From an uncultured Alphaproteobacteria bacterium (GTDB taxonomy: Bacteria; Pseudomonadota; Alphaproteobacteria; Rs-D84), in assembly GCA_944392565.1 (NCBI GenBank), contig CALXWX010000007.1:1-37736 (forward strand): a stretch of DNA of 37,736 nucleotides, in the 5' to 3' direction. Position numbers and translations under genes: made by a program. Under the pieces are notes generated by a model. The model did no database searches. It was given only the letters and a program-made list of their open reading frames with translations, and was not told where the DNA came from. This document shows, one piece after another, positions 25,441 through 35,422 of this stretch (the first letter of the stretch is position 1; each line of letters starts with the position of its first letter).

Positions 25441-26379
25441 ATGAAGAAAGTAATATCACTGGCTGTTCTGGCGGCGGTTGTTTCTGGCTGTACTGATTTA
25501 AGTACAACAGACACCAGTTCCATGAACGGATACGGCGCTGATGGTTTCGGCGAAGAAACACTGGTTACAACAGATACATCGGCGCAATCACTGAATAATA
25601 CATACTTGCTGGCGCCGGCACCAAAATATTATGTTGGCAGTGCGTACAAGGTCGAAGATGTTCAATACATCCCGGTCGAAGATTTAACATATAATCAAAC
25701 TGGTATCGCGGGCATTATTCCGGCGGAATTAAATGGCACAAAAACCAGCAATGGTGAAGTTTTTGATATGAATCAAATGGTCGCAACCAGTAAAACTTTA
25801 CCGTTGCCGACAATTGCGCGTGTAACAAATTTGGATAATGGTCAATCGGTTATTGTTCGTGTTAATAATCGTGGACCGTTTGTAAATACGCGTATTATGG
25901 ATTTATCCCCAGCGGCGGCACAAAGAATTGGCATGAATGGTCAGACCAAGGTCCAGGTCCAGGTTATGGCAAATGAATCAATCGCGGTTAAAAATGCAAC
26001 AATCGGTGCAACAACGCCGGCGACAACGGTTCAACCACAACCTGTGGCACAGCAACCAATGCAGACGGTTGAAACAACAACTGTTGTAACGACAACCCAG
26101 GCACCTGGAACAACCACGACCGTGGCGCCGGCAACGGGTGGTGAATACAGTGTACAGGTTGCCGCATTCTATGGTCAAGACAGTGCCGATGCATTGGCGG
26201 CGCGTATGCGTAAATACGGCAACGCCACCGTTGTCTTAGATGGCGATTTATACAAGGTTCGTATCGTGAATCTGGATGCGTCCCAGGCGCGCAGTGTAAT
26301 TGATGCGTTGCGTACAAACGAAGGCATGGCACCCGGATTATTACGAAACGGTCGTTGGGTAAATGCCGACAGTATTTAA
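25441..26379 (+). CDS. RlpA-family septal lipoprotein with SPOR domain
   Basis: 312 residues from the ATG at 25441, behind AAGGAG. The lipobox is VVSGC. The middle double-psi beta-barrel has NGTKTSNGEVFDMNQMV, LPTIARVTNLDNGQSVIVRVNNRGPFV and IMDLSPAAAQRIGM, as in RlpA, a lytic transglycosylase for denuded glycan at the septum. The C-terminal SPOR domain (about 235-312: YSVQVAAFYGQDSADALAARM) binds denuded peptidoglycan. A Thr/Gln/Pro-rich linker separates them. Unusual: the His common in the A(A)HKTLP motif reads ATSKTLP here, so lytic activity is uncertain. It is a single-gene unit with its own terminator. Confidence 0.88.
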   Translation: MKKVISLAVLAAVVSGCTDLSTTDTSSMNGYGADGFGEETLVTTDTSAQSLNNTYLLAPAPKYYVGSAYKVEDVQYIPVEDLTYNQTGIAGIIPAELNGTKTSNGEVFDMNQMVATSKTLPLPTIARVTNLDNGQSVIVRVNNRGPFVNTRIMDLSPAAAQRIGMNGQTKVQVQVMANESIAVKNATIGATTPATTVQPQPVAQQPMQTVETTTVVTTTQAPGTTTTVAPATGGEYSVQVAAFYGQDSADALAARMRKYGNATVVLDGDLYKVRIVNLDASQARSVIDALRTNEGMAPGLLRNGRWVNADSI

Positions 26380-26406
26380 AAAACGCCCCATTCGGGGCGT
26401 TTTTTA
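26379..26406 (+). terminator. Intrinsic terminator of rlpA
   Basis: AAACGCCCC/GGGGCGTTT around ATTC, followed by TTTATT. Confidence 0.92.
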
Positions 26407-26479
26407 TTTATCTATATTTCATATAAATAACAAATCTTTTTTATGGAAAGATACCTGAAAAAAATGATATAATTTTATC

Positions 26480-26576
26480 AACCTGGTGGCAAATGCCAGG
26501 CCGGGGCGTCGAAACCCCATCTAACGTGTTCGCAATGAACAAAATACTCCAACATGGGTTGGAGGGTGGCTGAATA
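26480..26576 (+). ncRNA. Structured RNA, copy 2, of the same unrecognised family
   Basis: TATAAT (26468-26473) precedes it. P1 is CCTGGTG/TGCCAGG (26482-26500). P2 pairs GGGG (26503-26506) with CCCC (26515-26518). P3 is TGTTC/GAACA (26527-26541), in which the C-G pair of copy 1 has become T-A. P4 is CTCCAAC/GTTGGAG (26547-26564). GGTGGCTGAATA follows, against GGATGCTGAATA in copy 1. The linker AAAT(A/G) before P4 is the same in both copies. P1 loop, P2 loop and P3 loop differ. The similarity stops at GCTGAATA, after which sequence of a cysteine-rich coding region begins. Confidence 0.72.
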
Positions 26577-26591
26577 ATTTGCCCAGCGGGT

Positions 26592-27050
26592 ATGTATGCA
26601 AATAAAAATCTGTGTTTACCATGCCCCACCGGATATGTTGATGCCCCAGACGGTGGCGCACAATCTGTCAACAGTTGCCAGAAAAGGTGTGACGGTGGTT
26701 ATTACATCGCATCTGCACAATCAGACAAATGTGAAAATGTTGGTGCCGGATATTGGATTGGTGAAAATTATACAAATTATGGGGCGATTGGTGTGCGAAA
26801 TGCATGTGGCGGCGCGATGACAACAATTGGTTATGGTTCTGGTGCGGATGATGCGGGCGATTGTGGGCGTGTGCTGCATATTGGTGATGCGCAAGTATAT
26901 TTACGCAGCAATCAAATCACCACGCCATCATTAATTGTTCAATATGCCGATAATCTGTTTTATGGGAATATGAGTACCACAGAACGCGGTAATTTGCGCA
27001 TACAAATTGGCGATATTGTATATTCTGTGTACGATGATTCAATGCTGTAA
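26592..27050 (+). CDS. C-terminal part of a cysteine-rich repeat surface protein, probably 5'-truncated
   Basis: 152 residues from an ATG with a weak AGCGGG in front, but the frame is open from 26574 and already codes CPAG before this ATG, so the coding region probably began further upstream. Repeats of the type CLPCPTGYVDAPDGGAQSVNSCQ, RCDGGYYI and KCENVGAGYW carry paired cysteines, similar to TNFR-like or sushi-like surface repeats. The last 55 residues (VLHIGDAQVYLRSNQITTPS.., ending VYSVYDDSML) look like a conserved C-terminal module. No signal peptide is present. Because the join lies next to the structured RNA, this may be a pseudogene fragment or a gene fused to that RNA. Function unknown; surface adhesion is a guess. 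Confidence 0.5.
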   Translation: MYANKNLCLPCPTGYVDAPDGGAQSVNSCQKRCDGGYYIASAQSDKCENVGAGYWIGENYTNYGAIGVRNACGGAMTTIGYGSGADDAGDCGRVLHIGDAQVYLRSNQITTPSLIVQYADNLFYGNMSTTERGNLRIQIGDIVYSVYDDSML

Positions 27051-27061
27051 GTTTTTTATGA

Positions 27062-27119
27062 CGCGCCCAGAATGGTTCTTGTTATATTTTTCTTTACCTT
27101 TCTGACCATCTGTGGCGCG
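27062..27119. repeat. Imperfect inverted repeat between the cysteine-rich gene and era
   Basis: CGCGCC-CAG-ATGGT faces ACCAT-CTG-GGCGCG with single-base bulges and an AT-rich 28-base loop. No T-tract follows directly, so it is not an obvious terminator. The 140-bp gap holds nothing else that I can see. Confidence 0.4.
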
Positions 27120-27196
27120 CCACCCGTTTTACCATATTTTGTAATATTGCATAATATTTTTATTCACTTTTACTTTTTGTATGCTATTGTTTGGGC

Positions 27197-28090
27197 ATGA
27201 CTGAAACACATTCTGGATTTATTGCAATCGTTGGACCAACGAATGCGGGTAAAAGCACACTGATTAACCAAATAATGGGGCGCAAGGTTTCAATTGTATC
27301 GCACAAGGTTCAAACCACGCGAACAAACCTGCGCGCGATTAAAATGGTCGGCAATCGGCAATTGATATTTGTCGATACCCCGGGGATATTTCGCCCATCG
27401 CGCCGACTGGACCGTGCAATGGTGGGCGCGGCATTTGATGCAACATCTGATGCAGATGCGATATTATTGGTAATTGATGCGCAAAAGGGTATCACCGATA
27501 CTGTACGCAACCTGGTTGAAAAAATCCGTGGGCATAAAAATTTATTTGTTGCATTGAACAAGGTTGACGCTGTATCAAAACCGGAATTGTTGCCGTTGAC
27601 CGCGCAAATAAATGAATTGGCATCCCCGCGTGAAATATTTATGATATCCGCACTGAAAAATGACGGGATAAAACAAATGCTGGATTCGTTGGCGGCGGTT
27701 ATGCCGGCGGGACCGTATTTGTTTGATGCGCATGATGCGTCCGATGTCCCAGATAATTTATACCTGGCTGAATTAACCCGGGAAAAGATTTATAAATATA
27801 TTCACCAGGAATTACCATATCACATCAATGTTGTAACCGAACGCGTTGATGTTGATGACGATGGCGTGTTGGATATATATCAAAAAATCGTGGTGCAAAA
27901 TGATGCACATAAAAAGATTGTGATTGGTCGTGGTGGGGCGCAATTAAAGAAAATCGGTACTGTCGCGCGGCATGATATCCAAGATCAATGGGGGGTGAAT
28001 GCACGATTGCACTTGTTCGTGCGCGTGGAACCAGAATGGGAAAATATTGCCGAAAACTATACAGACCAGGGATTGGAGTTTAAAAAATGA
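27197..28090 (+). CDS. GTPase Era
   Basis: 297 residues from the ATG at 27197; an upstream TTG at 27191 is unlikely. Era binds the 3' end of 16S rRNA and helps 30S assembly. G1 is GPTNAGKST (about residues 13-21), switch and G3 DTPG near 59, G4 NKVD near 120, and SALKNDG gives G5. The C-terminal KH domain includes KKIVIGRGGAQLKKIG (about 238-253) and ends LFVRVEPEWENIAENY. It is the first gene of a six-gene series in which each stop overlaps or nearly touches the next start. TATGCT lies 11 bp before the ATG and no clear ribosome-binding site is seen. Confidence 0.96.
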   Translation: MTETHSGFIAIVGPTNAGKSTLINQIMGRKVSIVSHKVQTTRTNLRAIKMVGNRQLIFVDTPGIFRPSRRLDRAMVGAAFDATSDADAILLVIDAQKGITDTVRNLVEKIRGHKNLFVALNKVDAVSKPELLPLTAQINELASPREIFMISALKNDGIKQMLDSLAAVMPAGPYLFDAHDASDVPDNLYLAELTREKIYKYIHQELPYHINVVTERVDVDDDGVLDIYQKIVVQNDAHKKIVIGRGGAQLKKIGTVARHDIQDQWGVNARLHLFVRVEPEWENIAENYTDQGLEFKK

Positions 28091-28470
28091 AAATAAAATA
28101 TAAAACATTTATATTGGGTACGACATTGCCATTACTGGCGGGGTGCCATACAGATGATATGTTTTTAGTATTGGACAAAGCAGATGATAAAATCATATAT
28201 CAAGACATGGATACATTGAAAACAACGCGTGTTATGGTTTTTGAACAAGATTATATCAGTCAAGAAATCTATAAATTTATTAACCCGGGTGATACGATTA
28301 CAGGAACATGGCTGGACGCCGGTTTGGTATTAAAAAATACATTTAAATCAAACTTCCAAGCGACGCAACAGCGCATATTTCGCATAAACAATAAATCATT
28401 AATTACATTACGCCAAGAACACGCCCGCGACAGCATGATTAATGTAATAAAAAAACAAAATACCAGATAA
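28087..28470 (+). CDS. Putative lipoprotein, unknown function
   Basis: 127 residues starting in a 4-bp ATGA overlap with era. The N-terminal signal ends in a lipobox (LPLLAGC, Cys19), so the mature part is lipid-anchored. The rest is a small mixed fold with KIIYQDMDTLKTTRVMVFE, and the C-terminus is polar and basic. No family recognised. It is followed after 1 bp by queA. Its presence inside the era-queA series is not usual. Confidence 0.75.
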   Translation: MKIKYKTFILGTTLPLLAGCHTDDMFLVLDKADDKIIYQDMDTLKTTRVMVFEQDYISQEIYKFINPGDTITGTWLDAGLVLKNTFKSNFQATQQRIFRINNKSLITLRQEHARDSMINVIKKQNTR

Positions 28471-28471
28471 A

Positions 28472-29505
28472 ATGTTGCATACATCTGATTTTGATTTCGA
28501 ATTACCGCCGGAATTAATTGCATCACATCCATTACAGCAACGCGATGCATCCCGCATGTTGGTTGTAAAAGGTGCGGATATTATGGATAAACATATCCGT
28601 GATTTTGTGGATTATCTGCGCCCCGGCGATGTTGTTGTTTTTAATAATTCGCGTGTGATACCGGCGCGTTTTAATGCGTCTGGGCATGAAATAACATTGC
28701 ATACATCGGAAAATGATAAAGTATGGTGGGGGCTGTGCAAGAAATTTAATAAAATCCCAATTGGCGAAATATTGACATTGGACGATGGTACCCAGATTCG
28801 CGTCCTGGATAAAAATGACGACAGCGGATTAAAATTGGAATTTTTATGTGATAATGTTTTCGATGTATTAAATAATGTTGGCAAAATGCCGTTGCCGCCA
28901 TATATGAAACGCGATGCTGAAACCGCAGATCGTGAACGCTATCAAACTGTATACGCCGATCCCATTGGGTCGATGGCGGCACCAACGGCGGGATTGCACT
29001 TTACACCCGAATTGATGGATGAAATCGAACGCCGCGGTGCGAAAATTGTAAAGATAACATTGCATGTTGGCGCGGGTACATGGATGCCGGTGAAAACAGA
29101 AAATTTGAATGAACATAAAATGCACAGTGAATGGTGCTGTATCACGCCCGCCCAGGCAGACATAATAAACGCCGCCACGCGTGTAATTGCGGTTGGCACA
29201 ACATCCATGCGTACACTGGAAAGTGCGGCAATGGACAACCGTTTGCGCCCTGTAAATGAACAATTCGCGCGGGTTGCACCAATTTGTCGCAGTACGGATA
29301 TTTTCATCACACCGGGATATAAGTTTGGTGCAGTTGACATATTGCTGACGAATTTTCATCTGCCTAAATCAACATTATTTATGTTGGTGTCGGCGTTTGC
29401 GGGACTGGATGAAATGCGGGCCGCATACGCGCACGCCGTGGCGGAAAAGTATCGTTTCTTTTCATACGGGGATTGTTGTCTGTTGTTTAAAAAGGAGAAT
29501 GCACA

Positions 29506-29509
<4 letters not shown>
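28472..29509 (+). CDS. S-adenosylmethionine:tRNA ribosyltransferase-isomerase QueA
   Basis: 345 residues, normal length. It adds the ribosyl part of SAM to preQ1 in tRNA to make epoxyqueuosine. The conserved N-terminal FDFELPPELIASHPLQQRDASRMLVV, VVFNNSRVIPARF, the SAM-binding region MAAPTAGLHFTPEL, LHVGAGTWMPV and C-terminal LLTNFHLPKSTLFMLVSAFAG are all present. It overlaps the next gene by 4 bp. Tgt, which acts one step earlier, is two genes downstream, so this is a queuosine unit interrupted by a peptidase gene. Confidence 0.96.
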
Positions 29510-32263
<2,754 letters not shown>

Positions 32264-32329
32264 AAAGTATTGAAATGCGCCAAAAAAATATTTTAAACTG
32301 AACATATAAACAGGTAAAGGAGTCTGGTA

Positions 32330-33361
32330 ATGCCAAAAAAGAAAAAAGAAGTCGAAGTAATCGACATGGGCGGCGCAAAAACCGTCAAAAAGAAAAAGTC
32401 GTTTGTAACGCGTGTAAAAATTATTTTTGCCGTTATATCCATAATCTGGATTGCGCTGGTGGTTGCAGTGCCGTTGTGGGTAAAAAATACTTATTCGCAA
32501 CCGATAAAGAAATCAATCGTTGTATCAATGTTCTTTGATCTGCAACGCAATATTGTTGAACAGTATGAAAAATTACTGGATGGGATAAAGGACGCAATTA
32601 ATCTGGAAGAACCGGTTGCATTCGCCGTGGACAAGGTTCGTATGGTTGGCGACGCCGTTGATGTCGTAACCGATACCACCGCCAAGGCAAAAGATGCCAC
32701 CGCCGACGCCCAAGACGCATCAGACAAGGTCAGTGAAACCACAGAAAAGGTTGGAAAACTGGCTGGATTGGTTGGGCGTTTTGGCATTGACACCAGTGGG
32801 GTTACAAATGCACTGGACGAAGTGAACAAGGGTGTCGACCAAGTGAACCAGGGTATTGATAAAGCCAATGAAACAATTGCAAAGGTTGATGATACCGCCG
32901 CAATGGTAAACGAAAAATTGGATGAAATTGAAAATCAATTGACTGGTCTGTTACAGGTTCAAATTGATGACATGATTGATGGTGTTATTAAATCCCAATT
33001 GGATAAAAGTACCGGTGGTTTGGGGACAACATTGTTAACCAATTATGGCATTGAACATGTATACCCATGGCGCCCATCATCATGGCCGGTTGCAACCCAG
33101 ATTTATGATGATTTATCACAATCTGATGTCCAGGTTATAACCGTTATCACAGATACTGTTGACCAATACTTTAACTATGTTGCATGGGGATTGGTAATCG
33201 CCGTATGGGTTCTGGGATTCTTGATTTGGCGTGCAATATTCAAAAAGACCAAATCTGTTATTGCACCGTTTGTGGTATGCCCGCGCTGTGGTCATACATT
33301 TGCAGACCGGCGTACTGCATACGGATTTTTACAGGCGTTCCAACCATGGAATTGGTTTTAA
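32330..33361 (+). CDS. Membrane protein with long coiled coil and C-terminal zinc ribbon, unknown function
   Basis: 343 residues. After a basic start, a membrane segment lies at about residues 28-48 (IIFAVISIIWIALVVAVPLWV). A long region (about 95-210) is Asp/Val/Ala/Lys-rich with heptad-like spacing (DKVRMVGDAVDVVTDTTAKA, ALDEVNKGVDQVNQGIDKAN), as in methyl-accepting or phage-tape-like helices. A second membrane segment is near 285-303 (YVAWGLVIAVWVLGFLIWRA). It ends with CPRCGHTF in a zinc-ribbon-like tail. The layout suggests a periplasmic coiled-coil loop between two inner-membrane spans. AAAGGAG precedes the ATG. The next gene begins 4 bp after the stop. Confidence 0.75.
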   Translation: MPKKKKEVEVIDMGGAKTVKKKKSFVTRVKIIFAVISIIWIALVVAVPLWVKNTYSQPIKKSIVVSMFFDLQRNIVEQYEKLLDGIKDAINLEEPVAFAVDKVRMVGDAVDVVTDTTAKAKDATADAQDASDKVSETTEKVGKLAGLVGRFGIDTSGVTNALDEVNKGVDQVNQGIDKANETIAKVDDTAAMVNEKLDEIENQLTGLLQVQIDDMIDGVIKSQLDKSTGGLGTTLLTNYGIEHVYPWRPSSWPVATQIYDDLSQSDVQVITVITDTVDQYFNYVAWGLVIAVWVLGFLIWRAIFKKTKSVIAPFVVCPRCGHTFADRRTAYGFLQAFQPWNWF

Positions 33362-33365
33362 TTAA

Positions 33366-33626
33366 ATGACCGAAGAAAGAAAAATTTCCGGCAGTAATAA
33401 TTCCGACAACCCTGTCAAGGTTCACTTGACAGGGTGGCGGTATTTCTTTATTGCAATGGCGGCATGTATGATTGGGGCTGGTACATTTTATATCTGGGCG
33501 CAGTTATATAAATCAAATGAATTAAAGGCGCGCGAATTGGAAATACAAACCAAGCAACTGGAATTGGCACAGAAACAATATACATTGGATTCATTGCGAT
33601 ATTTTGCACCAAATAAAACGCGATAA
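33366..33626 (+). CDS. Small membrane protein with coiled-coil tail, unknown function
   Basis: 86 residues with one membrane segment (about 28-48: YFFIAMAACMIGAGTFYIW) and a charged helical tail (ELKARELEIQTKQLELAQKQ). It starts 4 bp after the stop of the coiled-coil membrane protein, so the two probably form a pair. Its early coding region contains a perfect 10-bp inverted repeat (33410-33434). Confidence 0.7.
   Translation: MTEERKISGSNNSDNPVKVHLTGWRYFFIAMAACMIGAGTFYIWAQLYKSNELKARELEIQTKQLELAQKQYTLDSLRYFAPNKTR
33410..33434 (+). repeat. Perfect 10-bp inverted repeat inside a coding region
   Basis: CCCTGTCAAG, loop GTTCA, CTTGACAGGG. As RNA it is a stable hairpin near the 5' end of the small membrane-protein gene. 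No T-tract follows. Confidence 0.55.
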
Positions 33627-33676
33627 AAAATTTACTTGCAATATAAAAAAAGATATGTCAAAATACACCACGCAGT

Positions 33677-33753
33677 GCGAGCGTAGCTCAGTTGGCTAGA
33701 GCGCAACCTTGCCAAGGTTGAGGTCGAGGGTTCGAGCCCCTTTGCTCGCACCA
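33677..33753 (+). tRNA. tRNA-Gly (anticodon GCC)
   Basis: A 77-nt cloverleaf: acceptor GCGAGCG/TGCTCGC with discriminator A and encoded CCA; anticodon arm CAACC-TTGCCAA-GGTTG; T arm GAGGG-TTCGAGC-CCCTT. The upstream CTTGCAAT also occurs in front of tRNA-Arg. A small hairpin (33761-33783) follows. Confidence 0.97.
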
Positions 33754-33872
33754 GAATTTTGTGTAGCAAAGAACTTTGTACACATTATTATTTGGTTTTA
33801 AACAGGGTCACATTAGCAATGAAATTTATTTTGAAAATTTTTAATTGATACGGTGCGACCATCAGAATTTGG

Positions 33873-33902
33873 CGGACGCACTATCAGGGCGTCCGTTTTT
33901 TA
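33873..33902 (+). terminator. Intrinsic terminator upstream of lysS
   Basis: CGGACGC/GCGTCCG around a 9-nt loop, followed by six T. It ends 28 bp before lysS and could end the tRNA-Gly transcript or act as a leader attenuator, because GTGCG (33853-33857) can pair with CGCAC (33877-33881) inside the stem. Confidence 0.85.
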
Positions 33903-33929
33903 ATTTTTTTCGTCAAAAAGGAAAACTAA

Positions 33930-35408
33930 ATGTCAGAAAACACAAACAACACAACAAAAATTTCAACCAATGAATTACAGGCGCGCCTGCAAAAGGCTGA
34001 AAACATTCGTGCGCGCGATGGTGTTGTTTGGAAAGATAAATATGACCGCACGCATACAATCGTGGCGGCACGCGATTTGGCGGATGGCGCGCATGTGCGC
34101 CTGGCGGGGCGTGTGACGGCGTTGCGTTGGCTGGGCAAGTTAATGTTTGGTCGTATTTATGATATTGATGGTGAAATACAGTTTTCTATGTCCCGCGAAG
34201 AACTGGGCGAAGAACAATACAAATTTATGAAGGCGAATGTTGACCTGGGGGACTTTATCGGGATTGATGGCGAATTGTACCACACAACCGCGGGTGAACT
34301 GACGGTGCGTGTTGCAAAATATGAAATATTGTCCAAGGCACTGCGCCCATTGCCGGAAAAATTCCACGGGCTGACCGATATGGAAACCAGATATCGCCAG
34401 CGTTATTTAGATATCATTTCTAATGAAGATACACGCCGCACGATGAAAATGCGGTTTAAAATGTTGCGACTAATCCGTGAATACTTAAACGCAAATGGTT
34501 TTATAGAGGTTGAAACCCCAATCATGCAGGTTGTCGCCAGTGGTGCGGCGGCGCGGCCATTTATCACACATCATAATGCACTGGATGCGGACTTTTACCT
34601 GCGCATTGCACCAGAATTATATTTAAAGCAAACAATTGCCGCCGGGTTTGACCGGGTGTATGAACTGGGCAAAAATTTCCGTAACGAGGGTATGGATGCA
34701 ATGCATTTGCAAGAATTTACCATGCTGGAATGGTATGCGGCATATTGGAATTATCGTGATAATATAAAATTCTCGTGGGAAATGATTCAAAAATTAATAA
34801 TGGATTTGCGCGGTACATTACAGATTGAATACCAGGGTACAAAACTGGACTTTTCAAAGTACAACGAAATCGATTACACCGCCCGCATGAACGAATTGCT
34901 GGGGGTGGATATATTGGAATTCACAGATACAGATGCGTTAAAGAAACAATTAATCGACAAAAAAATGTTTGATTCAGACGAACTGGAACCATTAAAGTCT
35001 GTGCCGGCAATTGTTGATTATGTGTTCAAGCACAAGATTCGTGAACAAATTATTCAACCAACTGTTGTGTATAATTACCCAGCATATTTGATACCATTGG
35101 CGCGTCGTAATGATTCGGACAATCGCCGCATTGATATATTCCAATTGATTGTGTGCGGGGCTGAATTGATCAAGGCGTATTCTGAATTGGTGGACCCAAT
35201 TGTTCAGCGCGCTGCGTTCGAAGAACAGGCACGCAACAAAGCGGCTGGCGATGACGAAGCGTTTAATCTGGATGAAGATTTCTTGCGCGCGATGGAACAT
35301 GGCATGCCGCCGATTTCCGGACTGGGGTTGGGCATTGACAGATTCTTTTCTATTATTGCCGATGCGCCAACACTGCGTGATGTTATATTATTTCCGATAA
35401 TGAAATAA
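33930..35408 (+). CDS. Lysyl-tRNA synthetase, class II (LysS)
   Basis: 492 residues, normal length. It charges tRNA-Lys. The N-terminal OB-fold anticodon-binding domain (about residues 50-160: VRLAGRVTALRWLGKLMFGRI) is followed by the class II core: motif 1 around RQRYLDII and NGFIEVETPIM, motif 2 FRNEGMDAMHLQEFTMLEWY, and motif 3 GLGLGIDRF near the C-terminus. AAAAAGGAAA precedes the ATG. The next gene starts 14 bp downstream on the same strand. Confidence 0.96.
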   Translation: MSENTNNTTKISTNELQARLQKAENIRARDGVVWKDKYDRTHTIVAARDLADGAHVRLAGRVTALRWLGKLMFGRIYDIDGEIQFSMSREELGEEQYKFMKANVDLGDFIGIDGELYHTTAGELTVRVAKYEILSKALRPLPEKFHGLTDMETRYRQRYLDIISNEDTRRTMKMRFKMLRLIREYLNANGFIEVETPIMQVVASGAAARPFITHHNALDADFYLRIAPELYLKQTIAAGFDRVYELGKNFRNEGMDAMHLQEFTMLEWYAAYWNYRDNIKFSWEMIQKLIMDLRGTLQIEYQGTKLDFSKYNEIDYTARMNELLGVDILEFTDTDALKKQLIDKKMFDSDELEPLKSVPAIVDYVFKHKIREQIIQPTVVYNYPAYLIPLARRNDSDNRRIDIFQLIVCGAELIKAYSELVDPIVQRAAFEEQARNKAAGDDEAFNLDEDFLRAMEHGMPPISGLGLGIDRFFSIIADAPTLRDVILFPIMK

Positions 35409-35422
35409 TATGGGGGGGTGCC

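Noticed and set aside
33761..33783. Terminator of tRNA-Gly
   Set aside because: The hairpin GTGTA/TACAC plus CAAA/TTTG is followed by ATTATTATTT rather than a T-tract; the stronger terminator is at 33873.
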